Assembly (NCBI GenBank): GCA_016858145.1
Contig: JAEHOE010000047.1
Location: forward strand, 434,001-498,000
DNA: 64,000 nucleotides
Direction: 5' to 3'
From: Edaphochlamys debaryana
Lineage: Eukaryota > Chlorophyta > Chlorophyceae > Chlamydomonadales
In this document: piece by piece, positions 33,375 through 54,917 of the stretch
Layout: each line of letters begins with the position of its first letter
How positions within the stretch are numbered: position 1 is the first letter of the stretch
The notes under the pieces: model-generated
What the model was told of the DNA's origin: nothing
The model's input: only the letters and a program-made list of their open reading frames with translations
The model's database searches: none
Translations under genes and position numbers: made by a program

Positions 33375-36300
33375 TTACTTGCTCTTGACCTGCGTGAACA
33401 GCACTCCCGCGCCCAACCCAATGATGATGCTCATGAGGTTCTTGGGGTTGGTGGGCTCCGCGAACGCCACCAGGCCCACCACGGCCACGGGGATCTTGTT
33501 GAGCGCGCCCACCAGCGAGTAGATGGTGGCGGTGGTCTGGCTGAGGAACCAGAGGCTGGAGAAGGAGATGGCGAAGCCGATGATGCCGCCCATGCTGGAC
33601 ACCATCTGGGGAGCACGCAAGGGATGCGCGTGTTGCGGTGGGGCCATGGAGCAGAGGAGGGTGGCCTGTTGGTTCCCAATCAGCAGAGGTTGAACCCGGC
33701 TCCTCCGTCCCTCACTCCCGAGCCCAGCCCAGTTGCTGCCCCTTCCGGGCCAGGCCCCAAGCGCCGAGGCCAAGGCGCCCGGGTCCCTGGACCCCTCGCT
33801 CCCCGCCCTCAATCTCGCCCCTCTCAGCGCGCGCACCAGGAAGGCGGGGTTCTGCAGCGCGGGCTGCTCCATGAGGCCCTTGTACTCCCCGAAGTACCAG
33901 ATCATGGCCACGATGGGCGGGATGGACAGCAGGTTGTTGTAGTACACCTGGGGTCCGAGGGGTGTGGAGGAAAGGTGGAGACAGGATCGGCGAGGGATGC
34001 AGGATGAGGGCGTGTCAGCCAACTTGTTGGGTTGCAAGCGTGCAAGATGGGAAGCTAGGCTGTGCGTTCGCGGCTGCTGTTGCTGCCCACTGCCGGCTCT
34101 GCAGCATGTGATGCAGGCAGGGACCCGCCCGCCCACGCACCATGCTGAACTCGTCCATCTGCGGGAGGCGGCGGAGCGGAGAGGGGCACGGAGGAGGGAA
34201 GGCAGGATACATGAGGGGTGGGGCGACCGGGAATGGAGCCCGGATTCACGTCTTCAGAACATGCGATCTACCGGTGCCTATCCTTCCCGCCAGCTGCTCT
34301 TGCTCACAACCAGTGGGCCCTCCTCCTCGGTTCACCCCTCTGCCTGTTGGTGCCGGACGCTGGGGCCCCACAGACGCGCCCACTCTCTAGCCCTCCTTTC
34401 CTTAACCTCGCCAACAGCGCTATCAACGACCCCCTGCCCCCGCCGCACCCGCTGCTTGTTGGTGGTGTGCTCCGCCACCTTGTCCATGACGGAGCGGAGG
34501 TACAGGGCGTAGGCCGAGGTGAAGAAGCAGTTGGCGATCTGGGTCGGGGGTGATGTGGGGCGGGCGAGGCAGGTCTGGAACTGGCAGGTTTGCATGTGGG
34601 TTGGGTTGGCTCCGCCTCCCCGCAGAGCCCCCAGGGCGGCACAGCAGTGGGAGTCGTGCTGCTAAGCACAGCCGCCGCCGCAGCTGCTTCCGACTTTGGC
34701 CGTGGCTAGGCCCTGTGTCCTCAACGCCCGCGCCTGCCCAGGGTTGCTCCCAACTCAGCAAGCTCCGGCGATTCCCGTCGAGTCAGCCCCGACTCCCGAC
34801 GGGTCAGCCCGGACCTTGCCCCGCAGCCACACCCGGCCCCAGGCGCTCTCGGCACACCCAGCCCCAGGCGCTCTCGGACGGCTGCCCAACACGCAAGCTG
34901 CCGCCTTTCTGCTGACCTGGACCGCTGCCTTGAATTGCGGCCACGCTCGGCCTACCGTCCCTGTCCCAGCGCCCAAGTGCTATGCGTGTGGCATCCACGC
35001 AGGTGTGCCCACCTGCCACCACCTCCGTCACCGGATGCCCCAATGCTTCAGTTGCTGGTATCCCGAGCTTTGCTTCAAACGTTGCCTGCGCTGTCGCATT
35101 GCCGGCTGGTGGGCCAAATCCGGTTGCACATCGCCTCGGCCCCACTGCTTCCATCACGGGGTCCCTTCCCCCGCCCATGCCTGGAGGCGCAGGTGCCTTG
35201 CTCTGCCTGCCTTCCGCGCCCCTGGCCCAGCCCCCTCCCCCAGACCCTTGCTGCGCCCTCCGCCGGCCCCCACCTGCCACGAGTAGCCGCTCCACGTGAA
35301 TCGCGCGTCCGTGGAGGCCCCCGTCACGGCGGAGCACAGCATGAGGCCGAGGCAGCCCCACACGGGCCACGTGTATGAGCGCTTGTAGATGAAGACGTCG
35401 CCCAGGGCTGGGAGTTGGGGGTTTGGGGGGGTGTCGTGGGGGTCGGGCGGTGGGTGGGCAGGCGGTGGGTGACGCTTTTGCTGAGGAGCCAGGGGGTTAC
35501 CTGTCCGCCCCTTTCCTGCTCCTACTCCTGCGTCGCTCGGGCCTGCCAAGCCCCTGACCAGCTCCGCTTGGGTGCTGACCCAGGGCCCCACGGCAGTTCA
35601 ACATTGCTCGCCAGCTGGCAGCGCTGCTCACCGGTCACGACGTTGCTGAGGTTCTTCCAGACCGTGACCATGCCCACGCCGACCTCCTTGAGGGCGTAGA
35701 AGCTGGTGCCAATCATGCCCACAAAGATGAGGTTCTGCGGTGCACCGCAACGGATGGACAAGGACATGCCTCGGTCGACATGGCGGCCTGAGAAACCGGA
35801 AAACCGTTACGCAGCCCACCAAGCCCGGCAGCTTTTTGGGCGCGACAAGTCGCATCAGACTCACGCTGTGGTCATGATCCAGGTCGGAGTGTCGGGACAG
35901 CGGGTGAGGTGAGACAGGCGGCGGGGGAGCGGGCAGGGTAAGGGGTTCCCGTCAGACGGTCCAACGTCGACTTGTCGGGGTTGCGTCGACACGCTGCCCG
36001 CCTTAACGTCGGGTCCCCGCCCATCAACGTGCGTAACAAGCCCCAGCCGTCGCCAGTATGAGAGCAACTGGGCGATCGGGCCGCGACGACTCACACTGGG
36101 AACCAGACCGCAACCAGGTCGCGCTTGAGCGGCTGCAGCTTGACCCATCCGACCAGCTCACAGAGCTTGACGAGGATCGCAGCAAGGGCGCACTGGAAGC
36201 ACAGCAGGACCGTCGGCGCGGTAAAACCGAAGGACGCGAGCGCGTGCTTGTTCAGCAGCACCATCGACCCCGACGCGCAGCAGTAGGCGATGCCAGACAT

Positions 36301-36432
36301 AAGGACTGGCGAAATGCCGCACACAAGCCGGTGGTGGCTGTGCGGGTCCTTGCTTTGGTCCGCGCTGCCCTCTCCCGGGCTGAGAAGGGGCTGCTCCTCG
36401 TCCATTGGTGACTTTGCGCTAGACACCACCAT
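33375..36432 (-). CDS. GDP-mannose-type nucleotide-sugar transporter, copy 2
   Basis: Seven exons give 340 residues: 36097-36432, 35632-35734, 35274-35407, 34449-34538, 34141-34158 (18 nt), 33837-33947, 33375-33605. An upstream in-frame ATG at 36471 would add 13 residues. It is clearly paralogous to the gene at 23295-26691. Exons matching the parent have identical lengths (134, 90, 18 and 111 nt), while the first exon is fused, lacking the first three intron positions of copy 1. Landmarks are SMVLLNKHALASFGFTAPT, YTWPVWGCLGLML, AYALYLRSVMDKVAEHT, VYYNNLLSIPP and an intact GALNK motif (about residue 301). It is expected to exchange GDP-mannose or a related GDP-sugar for GMP in the Golgi. It ends VLFTQVKSK. 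It is divergent from the RecQ gene about 0.5 kb away. Confidence 0.93.
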
Positions 36433-36960
36433 CGTGGCTTTCTGGCCGTAAGTTCGGCGCAGCGACCACATGCACGGTCTTCAAGCGGGCTCTGCGTTCG
36501 TCACGCCAGCCCCTATAAGTCTACAGTGACAAAACAGTAGCAACGGTGATGATAACCAAGCTTGGGGGCCAGGTGTGGACAAGGTCGCGTGCCCTGGGGC
36601 ACGAGAAGTAGTTGTGCTTAGAGTGGCCCGACAAGATGTTGACAGTGATGGAGTGATCAAGGAGACTGCACTTCGCTATGCGTAGGGGCGCTGCCAGCAT
36701 TTCGACACTGGAGCTGTCCCTGGATCGCGCCAAACGATCCGCGTTTGCTTCGCAGCTCTGCGCGTCTGCGGAGTGCCCCTGCAACTTCACCTGTGCAGTC
36801 TACAAGCGTAACACAGAACAGCCGTGATCCAGACGACGTTCGTTACTGTGCGTATGAACTAGTAGTTCCAGCGATGAACATCCCAAGCACTTGAACTTCC
36901 CGCACGTCCGGTGCATCCGCGAACCGTCCTGTTGACGTGTTAACTCAGACGACGGCAGAG
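36433..36960. promoter_or_regulatory. Divergent promoter region, transporter 2 / RecQ helicase
   Basis: About 530 bp between the divergent start codons, less GC-rich than the surrounding genes. It must contain both promoters, but no individual site could be assigned. Confidence 0.5.
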
Positions 36961-46911
<9,951 letters not shown>

Positions 46912-47507
46912 GAGACCCGGAGGCTGGGCGTGGAAGGGGGTGGGTGGAGCGGTGTGTGTGTGTGTGTGTGTGCGAAGGAGTGGTGAGGTGGGGTGGTGCA
47001 GCTTCACGCCGGGGGAACATGAGCCGAGGCCGGAAGCCAGAGAAGGGAGGGAGTAGAAGCGGTAGAGGGTGACGTGCGGGGGGTGCACAGGATGCAGGAT
47101 TGAAGAAGACCTTGGACCTGTCCTCAAGGGGCCGGGGTGGGGCCTCGGGGTGTAGGCAATTCTAGCGATGCTAGCAATTCTGGGAGGGTAGGTGAGCGGC
47201 CTGCTCAGGGAGGCTCAGGGGATGTGTGCCCGTGCGGGCCCAGGGATGGACCACGTGGGGGCCCCGACACGGGCAGACATCGGGTAGACAGGCAACTGTT
47301 TGGAGGCGGTCGAGCATGGCACGGCCTGCCCTGTTTACTGCACCAAGCTGCTGAGGCTCCAGGCTCTAGGGACGGGAATGGCAAACAGAGCAGGGGCGAT
47401 GGGGCGAGACGGCGGGCCCACCCGAGGCCTAGGCGTGTGCGTGCAGGTCCCTCCCATCGGGACCACAGGTCTGCTTCCTACAACCCGATCAGTCTAAACA
47501 CACCGCT
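46912..47507. other. RecQ 3' UTR and intergenic region
   Basis: It contains a GT dinucleotide microsatellite at 46952-46972, about 40 bp after the RecQ stop. I see no gene and no exact TGTAA. Confidence 0.55.
46952..46972 (+). repeat. GT dinucleotide microsatellite
   Basis: About ten consecutive GT units in the RecQ 3' untranslated region. Confidence 0.95.
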
Positions 47508-47521
47508 GGTGTATATACACC
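47508..47521. promoter_or_regulatory. Palindromic TATA element GGTGTATATACACC
   Basis: A perfect 14-bp palindrome centred on TATATA, about 96 bp upstream of the ATG at 47617. It is suitably placed as a TATA box for that gene, and the palindrome could also be a dimeric factor site. Confidence 0.5.
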
Positions 47522-47616
47522 ACAGCTCATAAGTCTGCACAAGCGGAGCATCTTGCCTTGTTTGAATCTCGCGCAACTTTGCGCTGACAAACTCGCAACG
47601 GTACACGACACCAGCA

Positions 47617-48309
47617 ATGAGTTTGGAGCTCGAGGAGAGACTCTCGGTCCCCGAGGACATTAGTCGCGGCTCGCAGGACCAGCCTCTGCATGCAGTTCTG
47701 GCTGACCCCGCTCGCGTCTTCACGCCGGCGATCGTTCAGTGCATAGCCTCCTACCTCTCAGCGAACGATAGCTCGTGCCTGCGCTACATCAACAAGGCCA
47801 CGGCCTCGGAGTTTAGCCAGCATGTCGCCATGCGCCTCTCCCAGCCCGCCGCGACTTGGGCCTTCACGGAGCATTGGACCGCCCCTGGGGCGTGCCGCAC
47901 CTCGCACGCCAGAAGAGTCACGGTGCCATCATCATCACCGCCTGCGCCCGCTTCAGCTTCTGCCGCGCCGTGCGGCCGTGAGGTCGGCTGTAAGCTGCTC
48001 GCCTCCGTATCAGGCGCCGCAGGCCCTGAGCTGTGCCCGCCAGTGCCGGCCGCAGCTGCGCGTCTCGCCGGCGGTTGGCTGTGCTGGGCACCAATTGGCC
48101 GAGGCCCGGGCACTTGCGCCGCCCCGGCGCTTATTGGGGCGCTCAGTGCCGAGCCTGAGCCGCCGTGTGTGCTGGCGGCGGCCCTTCCCCCGGCGCCCTG
48201 CCTCGGGCCGCCTGGAGCTGCCGGGCCTGAGGCGTGGCCTCGGCCTGGGCACCGTGGGGTCAGCCGCGGAGCGCCGTTAAGGGCGCCATCAGCCTCAAGC
48301 GCCGCCTGA
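47617..48309 (+). CDS. Hypothetical protein with F-box-like N-terminus, 230 aa
   Basis: An open frame from ATG 47617 to TGA 48309 encodes 230 residues. Residues 25-80 (VFTPAIVQCIASYLSANDSS, LRYINKATASEFSQHV, LSQPAATWAFTEHW) resemble the F-box-like helix bundle. That bundle often starts ankyrin- or leucine-repeat proteins in volvocine algae. From about residue 95 onward the sequence turns into Pro/Ala/Gly-rich low complexity with scattered Cys and no repeats. Either the gene is a truncated member whose repeat region is lost, or there is an intron around 47920 whose downstream exons I could not find before 50350. A palindromic TATA element lies about 96 bp upstream. The first 90 residues are more credible than the rest. 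Confidence 0.55.
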   Translation: MSLELEERLSVPEDISRGSQDQPLHAVLADPARVFTPAIVQCIASYLSANDSSCLRYINKATASEFSQHVAMRLSQPAATWAFTEHWTAPGACRTSHARRVTVPSSSPPAPASASAAPCGREVGCKLLASVSGAAGPELCPPVPAAAARLAGGWLCWAPIGRGPGTCAAPALIGALSAEPEPPCVLAAALPPAPCLGPPGAAGPEAWPRPGHRGVSRGAPLRAPSASSAA

Positions 48310-50157
48310 CTGTTGACGGTGTCATGCATTGAGCTGGAGCTTCCTCCAGCCAGTTCCCGAACGTTGTCGCTCGTCAGCCTCGTCCATGCCCCCACTCGAC
48401 CCGCAAACTGCGTGAGCAGGGTATGGGTGGTAGAATACAGGTTTGAAGCAGCGTGTTGATCCTAGTTTGCAAGCCTCGCGCAGCCCCGCTGTCGGCTTCA
48501 CAGCCAAGTCAGCCCCCGTCAGGCGGATTCGGCCTACAACCCAGTGCACGCCAGCTCGCCAAGGCAAGGGTGGCTGCCCGAAGGCAGGAAAAGGGCTGAG
48601 CCCCGTGGATCCCTCCAGGGAGCCCAATGTTCGATTGTGGCTCCGTGGAGCCCTCAACCCTCTCCACCACCAGCCCGCACCACGCACCAACAAAACAAGA
48701 AAGATGCATGCGACAAGCGCCTTGCACGCTAACTCCAACACTCGGTTGAATGGGACTGGTGCCATCGGTGCCAAAGTTGAGGCGCAGGAAGCAAGTATCA
48801 GCATGGTCAGGAGGAGAACGAAGTAGAAATCACCGAGGATAACACTCTCTTGACTCCTCCTGAAGCATAAGGGAGGGGGAAAAGGGGGGCATATGGAGAT
48901 TTGGAAAGACCTGGATCCCTGGCGAGTCAGTCAAAGTGGCAGGACCACCGTGTGTGAGACATCCTTCCTCTCTAGGCCCCCGGGGCCGGGCCGGCGTGCC
49001 GTGGCAAGGGCACAAGGGGCACACATTCAGTGCCACTGTTCCAAGCATCGTTTAGCCCTTCCCACGATGCATGAGCCCGCCCTGCTGACGGGGGATCATT
49101 TGCACGCTCTGCAACCACCCGGGTGAGAGCCCAGCCCACAGCCTGTAAGGGCCCCCGTGCCACGCGTTTACAGGTTGGGTTATAGTCCGCCAACGATTAA
49201 GAGGAGGCGGAAAGGTCGCTTAGCAGGTGGGGGGCTCAGCCCTTGAAGTCCGCCCCTGTGGGGGGCTGGGGGCGCCCGTCTTGTCCGGATTGGGGGGGTG
49301 GTATGGGAGGTTCATGCCGCACTCCCGCTAGCTGACCGCACCAACAGGGGGTGCGAAATTGCAATCACGCGAGCCCCGGTAGATAGGTGAAGGGCTGCGG
49401 GAACCACGGGTGTGGGTGCATCGGGCCTCCCGCCCACAGGCCAGTCCGCTACGGGACTTAGTTGGAAAGTTCGGAGGCGCCCGTTTGGCAAGTCGTGACC
49501 AAGCGCAAAGGCCAGGGGATACCTTAGGCGACACCTCCCCCAGACGGAGAACCTCCCCTTGCCCAGCCGGGGAGGGGATGGAGGAAGACAAACGTGGTTG
49601 CACGCCCACCCACCTGCTCCGCCGCGACACCCGAGCCGCGACAGCAGGAGGCAAGCGCCTTGCAGGTCGCAGGCTGGGGCCTGGCGTCTCCACGGTCCCC
49701 TCAGAGCCCGCCGATGGGCGATGCCCTGCTGCGTATGGTCGCCTTTGAGACTGAAGGCAGCTCCACGGTGCATCTAGGCTTTGTGACCTTCCGCAAGGCG
49801 TTCCGAGACACGAAGCCGCTGAGCGTCGTCAGTGACAGCTTACAGCCTGGGGTCGCTGATAGGCCTGATAAGCCATGCTAACGCGTCTCATGTGCTATCC
49901 GGCGGTTAGCCTTTCCGAGAAACAGCAGCGAGAGGTGCGTGTCGCTGCAGACGCGAGCTCCCATTGCAAACGCTACAGCTTATCCGAGACCAAGACAGAC
50001 GTGGCGTTGTACCAGAGCACAGTGACCGTGAGTTTCTCGGAGAAAGGGCTCGCAAGCGCTCACATGAAATGTGACAATACGGCAAGCTGACGTACGTCGT
50101 ACGGTGTGTGTGCGGCGTAATGCGACAAGGTCCCCTCGGCTCCCCTTGACAGGACGC
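48310..50157. other. Intergenic region with no recognised gene
   Basis: About 1.85 kb. Open frames here look like chance frames in GC-rich DNA. One imperfect inverted pair, CCTTTCCGAGAAAC (49910) and GTTTCTCGGAGAAAGG (50032), lies about 110 bp apart and could form a hairpin or be a decayed element end. Confidence 0.45.
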
Positions 50158-50162
50158 TTACA
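50158..50162 (-). promoter_or_regulatory. Candidate poly(A) signal TGTAA (minus strand)
   Basis: TTACA on the plus strand, 198 nt beyond the stop codon of the minus-strand RING gene ending at 50360. Spacing and orientation fit. Confidence 0.5.
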
Positions 50163-50359
50163 TGTGAGCTTTTGACAGTGCTCAGTACATCGGTGTGAGT
50201 GCTGGCGGCTTCCCCTGCGTCATACACTGGCTCCATCCTGCCTCCCGGACTTCCTCACGTTCGCGCGCCACTGACCGAAGTCAGGTGCGCCATAGCCCTC
50301 GCGCACCAACCGCCTACGCCAAAATCAAGCGACCTTCGCTTCGTTGATACTTCTACCCC

Positions 50360-53300
50360 CTAAAAGAGCATGACAATCTCCTCGACCGGCTCCCGGCACA
50401 GCGGGCACTCCAGCCCCGGCATGCGGCTCCGCAGCACCGCCGAGCACTCCTCGCACACCCCGGTGTGCACCGCGGTGCCGTGCAGGAAGCCGAAGCGCCG
50501 GGGCCCGTCCAGGCACATGAAGCACTGTTGACAGCACTCCTCGGCAGCGCCGCCGCTGGAAGCCTCCGCCGCCGCGGCAGGCGAGGGGGTAAGGTCACGC
50601 CAGTTCGGAACACAGGGCACGTCGGGAGCGGGCATGCCACCCTGGTCGTCGATGGGGTGGCTGCGGCTGGCTGCAGCGGGTGACCCCAACCCCTGGGCCC
50701 CCGGTGCAGGCCACACGGGTGTGACCGCCGTTGGGTTTCGAGCTGGAGGCTTGAAGGTGCTCCCGGCAGCGGCCGGAGTGGGCACAGAGCCTGGCTCCGC
50801 ACGCCGTGAGCAGCGGTCCGAAGCCCCAAGATCCGTGAGAGGAGCTGGCGGCGGTGGCTGATCGCCCGGCGTTGAACTGGGATCAGCGCTCTCCTTGACC
50901 ACGCGCCGCCTCCGCGCCGAACGTCGGCCGCCTGCCGCGCTTGATGTGGCGGCCGCGGCGGCGCCCTCCGCAGTTGAGCCGCCAGGCCTGGCCGCTGCAG
51001 CGCCGGCACTGCGACGGTCTGGCGTTGCCGGTCTGCCCTGCTTGGCCTGCGCTGCCCCTTGACCCGCGGCCGTTGCAACTGCGGCGCCGCGGCTGTCTTG
51101 CGATGCCTGCCGCCCCTGCTTTGACATGGTTGCCCCTTGACCCGAGGCGACCCGGACGGATCCCTGAGCGCCCGCAGCCGCCACTTTGCGCCGACGTGTC
51201 TGGTCCCGAGAGGCGCTGCCGTCGGGGACCGGACAAGGTGCGGGGCCGCTTCCAAGAGGCGTGGCCCCGGAGTCTGCGCCGGGCGCCTCGCTTTCCGGTT
51301 GCCTGGAGCCCCGAGGCTCGGTGTTGAGTGCTTTCTGCGCAGGCGGAACCGGGTTCAGGTGGAGCAGTAAGGTTTGGTGACAGCGGACACAGGGCGTGGC
51401 AAGCACCGGTACAGCTCATCAGAGCCCAGCCCGTCAGCCCGTCAGAGCCCAGCCCGTCAGCCCGAACACGCACCACGGACCATACAGCCAGGACAACGAG
51501 GGCCATGGCACACGCCAGCCCCTTGAGGACCCAGTCCAGTTGCAGTTGAGGCCATGGGACGTAGCGTTTGCAGAGCAGTATGACGACGGGCAGGAGCTGC
51601 ACTTGGTATGACCGCCGTCGCCAGTGCGTGAAGGCAATGAATGCCAAGCCTGAGGCGACAGTTATCATAGCCTCTTGAGCGCTCTCCTCGAACAGCTGCT
51701 TGGCCGTTTCGTTGTAGGCCTCCGCCCGGGCGAAGCTTCCTGAGGATGGCACCAAGCGACAGCCCCTGGCCTTGGCCTTGGCGGAGATACTGCCAAAGCC
51801 GAGCTGGAGCGGATGCTCTTGGGTGGTTGTGTTGGTTGCGTTCTCGCCGGCGACTGTCGACGTGTGACCCTCGAAGGCCAGCACGCGGGCAAGGTAGAGG
51901 TCGAGATCGCTGCGTAGCGTGCAGCTCTGGAACGGCGAGCACAGGGGCGAAGGGGCGGGCGGAGGCACGGCGCCCGAGGCCCTGCGGGTGGGGTGTAGAG
52001 GAGAGGGGTAGAGGCTTAGGCGACGTGGGACTGAGTTACGGCACTGCGGGTACTGGCACAGTGCTCAATCGGAGCGCGCACGCCCAAGTCCTCACGCATC
52101 CGCCCCAGCCAAAGCACCCGGGGCATGCAGAGGCCAATCCGAGGCTTATCCTTGCGCCATGCATTGAGGCGTGCGTTGTTTGCGGGCGAGCAGATGGATG
52201 CATGCTCACCATGCCATCGCCTCCAGCGTGCCGTACAGGGCGTGGGCTTCCATGCCAGGCCGGGCCAGATGACGTACGGCGTTGCCGACCACCTCCGCAT
52301 CACCCGCCGAAGCGCCATCCGCGGCAGCCCGGCCCATCTGCTTTGCAGCGCAGCACTCGGCTCCGACCAGGGGCCGGTTGTGCAGCGGCTCTCCCAGGAG
52401 CGGTGGCAGCACGTGCTTCGAACACTCTGCCTTTCGCAGCAAAAGCGAGGAGCGGAGCCTCAATGCGTCCCCTCGTATGGAGTCCAGTGCGGCTTGGACC
52501 TGGCGGGGGCCAAAAGGGATGGTAGAAACTGAGCCCAGGCCCCCTAGTCTTGGCCTACTCGTACCGTCGTACGTGAGCTGCCTACACACAACCTTGCTTG
52601 CCAGCAGCCTCACTTCTCCTACCCCAACGGGTCCTGCCAGACTAGGCCTGTTTTCAGAAACCTGCTTGCGCCCTTGCCTTGGACCCCTGAAGCCGCAAGC
52701 TCACCCGCTCTCGGAGACTGCCCGCTGTTGGGCACGCAGTGGCGCAGAAGTACAGCGCCGCCGCCAGCGCCTGAGGGATGAAGAGGAGTGCGATGTTCTT
52801 CGGCTCAGTACGCCGGCACGTACACATGGCCCTTGTCCGTACTGCATGCTGGATTGGCCCCGCCACTCTAGAGGAGAACCGGCTAGCCGAGAGTTGTGGA
52901 CAGCAGGGAATACTGTGAGCATTCCCTCACCTCCGCAGGGCTTGAAGTGGTGAGCCCGGAGCTGTGTGCGTATCGAAGCACCGGACTGCTGCCTGTGGTG
53001 AAGCTGGGCGCGACGACCTCGGGTGCAAGGGCCGGCGTGGGCGTGTGGTCACTGTTACCGCCCCCGTCCATGCCGCAGTCCCCGCACATGAGGCTCTCCA
53101 GGCCCAGGACCTCGAGGGAGCGGTACAGCGTGAGCGCGGGGGACAGCGCCCTGTGGGATGGGGTGGCGTGGGAGGCAGGGAGCGGTCAGCGCACGCAGGC
53201 TGAGGCAGCGGAGCAGCGGTTTGCATGCTAAACAGTAAATGGGTTCGGCCGCGGGGCTGCATGGCGCCTGTCAAAGGCTCGAATGCACACCGACAAGCAC

Positions 53301-54917
53301 CCCTGCACCCGACCCACCTCCTGAAGTCCGCCTCCGCATGTTGAGCATCCGCGTGCCAAGTCACCTGAGTACGAAAGATGAGCGTCAAGGACTGGCTGAC
53401 AGGCCGGACTCAGACCTTGAGAGGCTAGTCCTCACTTGAACAGGTCGGTGCAGCAGGTAGGAGTACGCATGGGCACTGCAGGTTGGCCGTGGACGGCATC
53501 TCTCTCCCTTCAACAACTGGGCCGGAGGAGGAGCCGGAGCCGCAATGGGTCCCAAGTCACACCCAGCCAGACTTGCCTTCGCAGCCTCCAGAAGCATATG
53601 CACGTAGAAGGGTTGATCGAAGAAGCTGACTGTGAGGTTCTGATGTTGGGTGTTGATGACACGCCCAGGTTCAAGAGGGTTGCCTGCTTTGGCGGCAGGC
53701 CACTTTGGCAGCTCGAATGAGTGCGTTGGCTCGTGCGCACTGAAGTTCAGGTCCAACCCTGTGGCTCAGACAGGGGCAGAGGGCAGGGGTAGGGCACGCC
53801 CTGTGCGTGCCCGTACGGACGACCGTAGGCGCATGGGCAGACGCCCGCCCGGTCTTGGCAGAATAATGTACGGGCACCCGTCACGTGTCACCGAATCGAC
53901 CCACCCAAGCACCAGAGCCGCTCACCATTCCACTGCAGCCAACCCGTGTGCCCCGCCGTGTCGTCAAACCATCCGTCCCAGGCTCGCAGGACCCGCCAGC
54001 CGTCAACGCGGAGCCGTACCACGTCCTCGGGGTGCCACTGCTCCCTGGCGTTCACAGCGGTGAGGTGCAGGCAGGCAGCGCGCTCCATGTCGGCATGTAG
54101 GACAGAAGAGGGCCGGGGGTGGCGGCAGGAGGTCTTGGGTGACGCTTTGGGGTTGTAGTGGGGCGCGTGCACGGACAGCCGCCTGTGGGCGTGAAGGTTG
54201 TGGGCAAGGGGCGCGTAGGGGTTGAAAAGTTTGCAGGGGAGCCAGATGGATACATAACACTACCCCTGATCGCCGTGCCCTGGCAAGGAGTTCTTGCGGG
54301 CTAGCCAAGCGTAAGTCCCCTTGAGGGGCTTGTTTCGTGGGACGAGGCCCACGCCCTCTAACGCACCAGAGCACGCCCCCAGCGGCGAAAGACCTAGAGC
54401 GAAGCAGCAAGCGGCCCTCCTCCGGGGTGCGCCCAGGCAAGGTCCTCTGGAACTTATTCAACCACTGCGGGACGTTGCGGGGAGGGAGCGGGGTCGGTTC
54501 CAGCAATGAGAAGCAGAAGGTTGGGGTAGGGCCAACGGTGGGCACGCAGCCAGACGTGTCGCCGAACCCCCAATTTACCGAGAAACTTGCAAAGCGCGGC
54601 TGGAAGACTTGTCTGGGAGCCGGCCACAGCTTTGCCAGACCGCTTGCTGGAGCTGAAGGAGCGGGTCGGGGCCAAAAGTCTATGGTGACCACCGGAGCTG
54701 GCTCCTTCCAATCAATGCTCGCGCCCGCTCGTAATAGGTACTTTCGGTTAGCGGGCAAGTCGGCTAATGCTGCGAGCAGGGCCAAATTGCCATCCTCTTT
54801 TCCCGCCAGCGCGAAGAGGGCTCGTGCTTCTTGTGCGATTAAGCCAAACCAATAGGCGCAAAATAGCAGAATGGCAGAGCCGTTGGCAAGCAGGAACAGG
54901 GTTCTGGGCAGCGACAT
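50360..54917 (-). CDS. Membrane-anchored C-terminal RING protein, tandem copy A
   Basis: Nine exons give 1057 residues: 54367-54917, 53926-54182, 53577-53758, 53318-53364, 52931-53150, 52705-52770, 52210-52577, 51474-51981, 50360-51334. The N-terminus MSLPRTLFLLANGSAILLFC is a signal anchor. Middle exons share landmarks with copies B and C: GGVLW, LTAVNAREQWHPEDVVRLRV, ELPKWPAA, VTWHADAQHAEADFRR and LYRSLEVLGLESLMCGDCG. Exon 8 has ARGCRLVPSSGSF followed by two or three hydrophobic helices. The last exon is a disordered Ala/Gln/Arg linker ending in a 54-residue RING (from about residue 1004). The RING has CxxC, LHG...H, CEEC and CPLC, and a terminal IVMLF. The fold suggests an E3 ubiquitin ligase at a membrane. 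Intron 3 has a GC donor (AAG/GCAAGT). Exon 7 start and exon 8 end are the least certain. It is the most divergent of the three copies. Confidence 0.8.

Noticed and set aside
36091..36096. Donor CCCAGT/GTGAGT for transporter 2 exon 1
   Set aside because: It is the better-looking donor but leaves the frame out of phase with exon 2. The preceding CCCA/GTGTGA keeps the frame.
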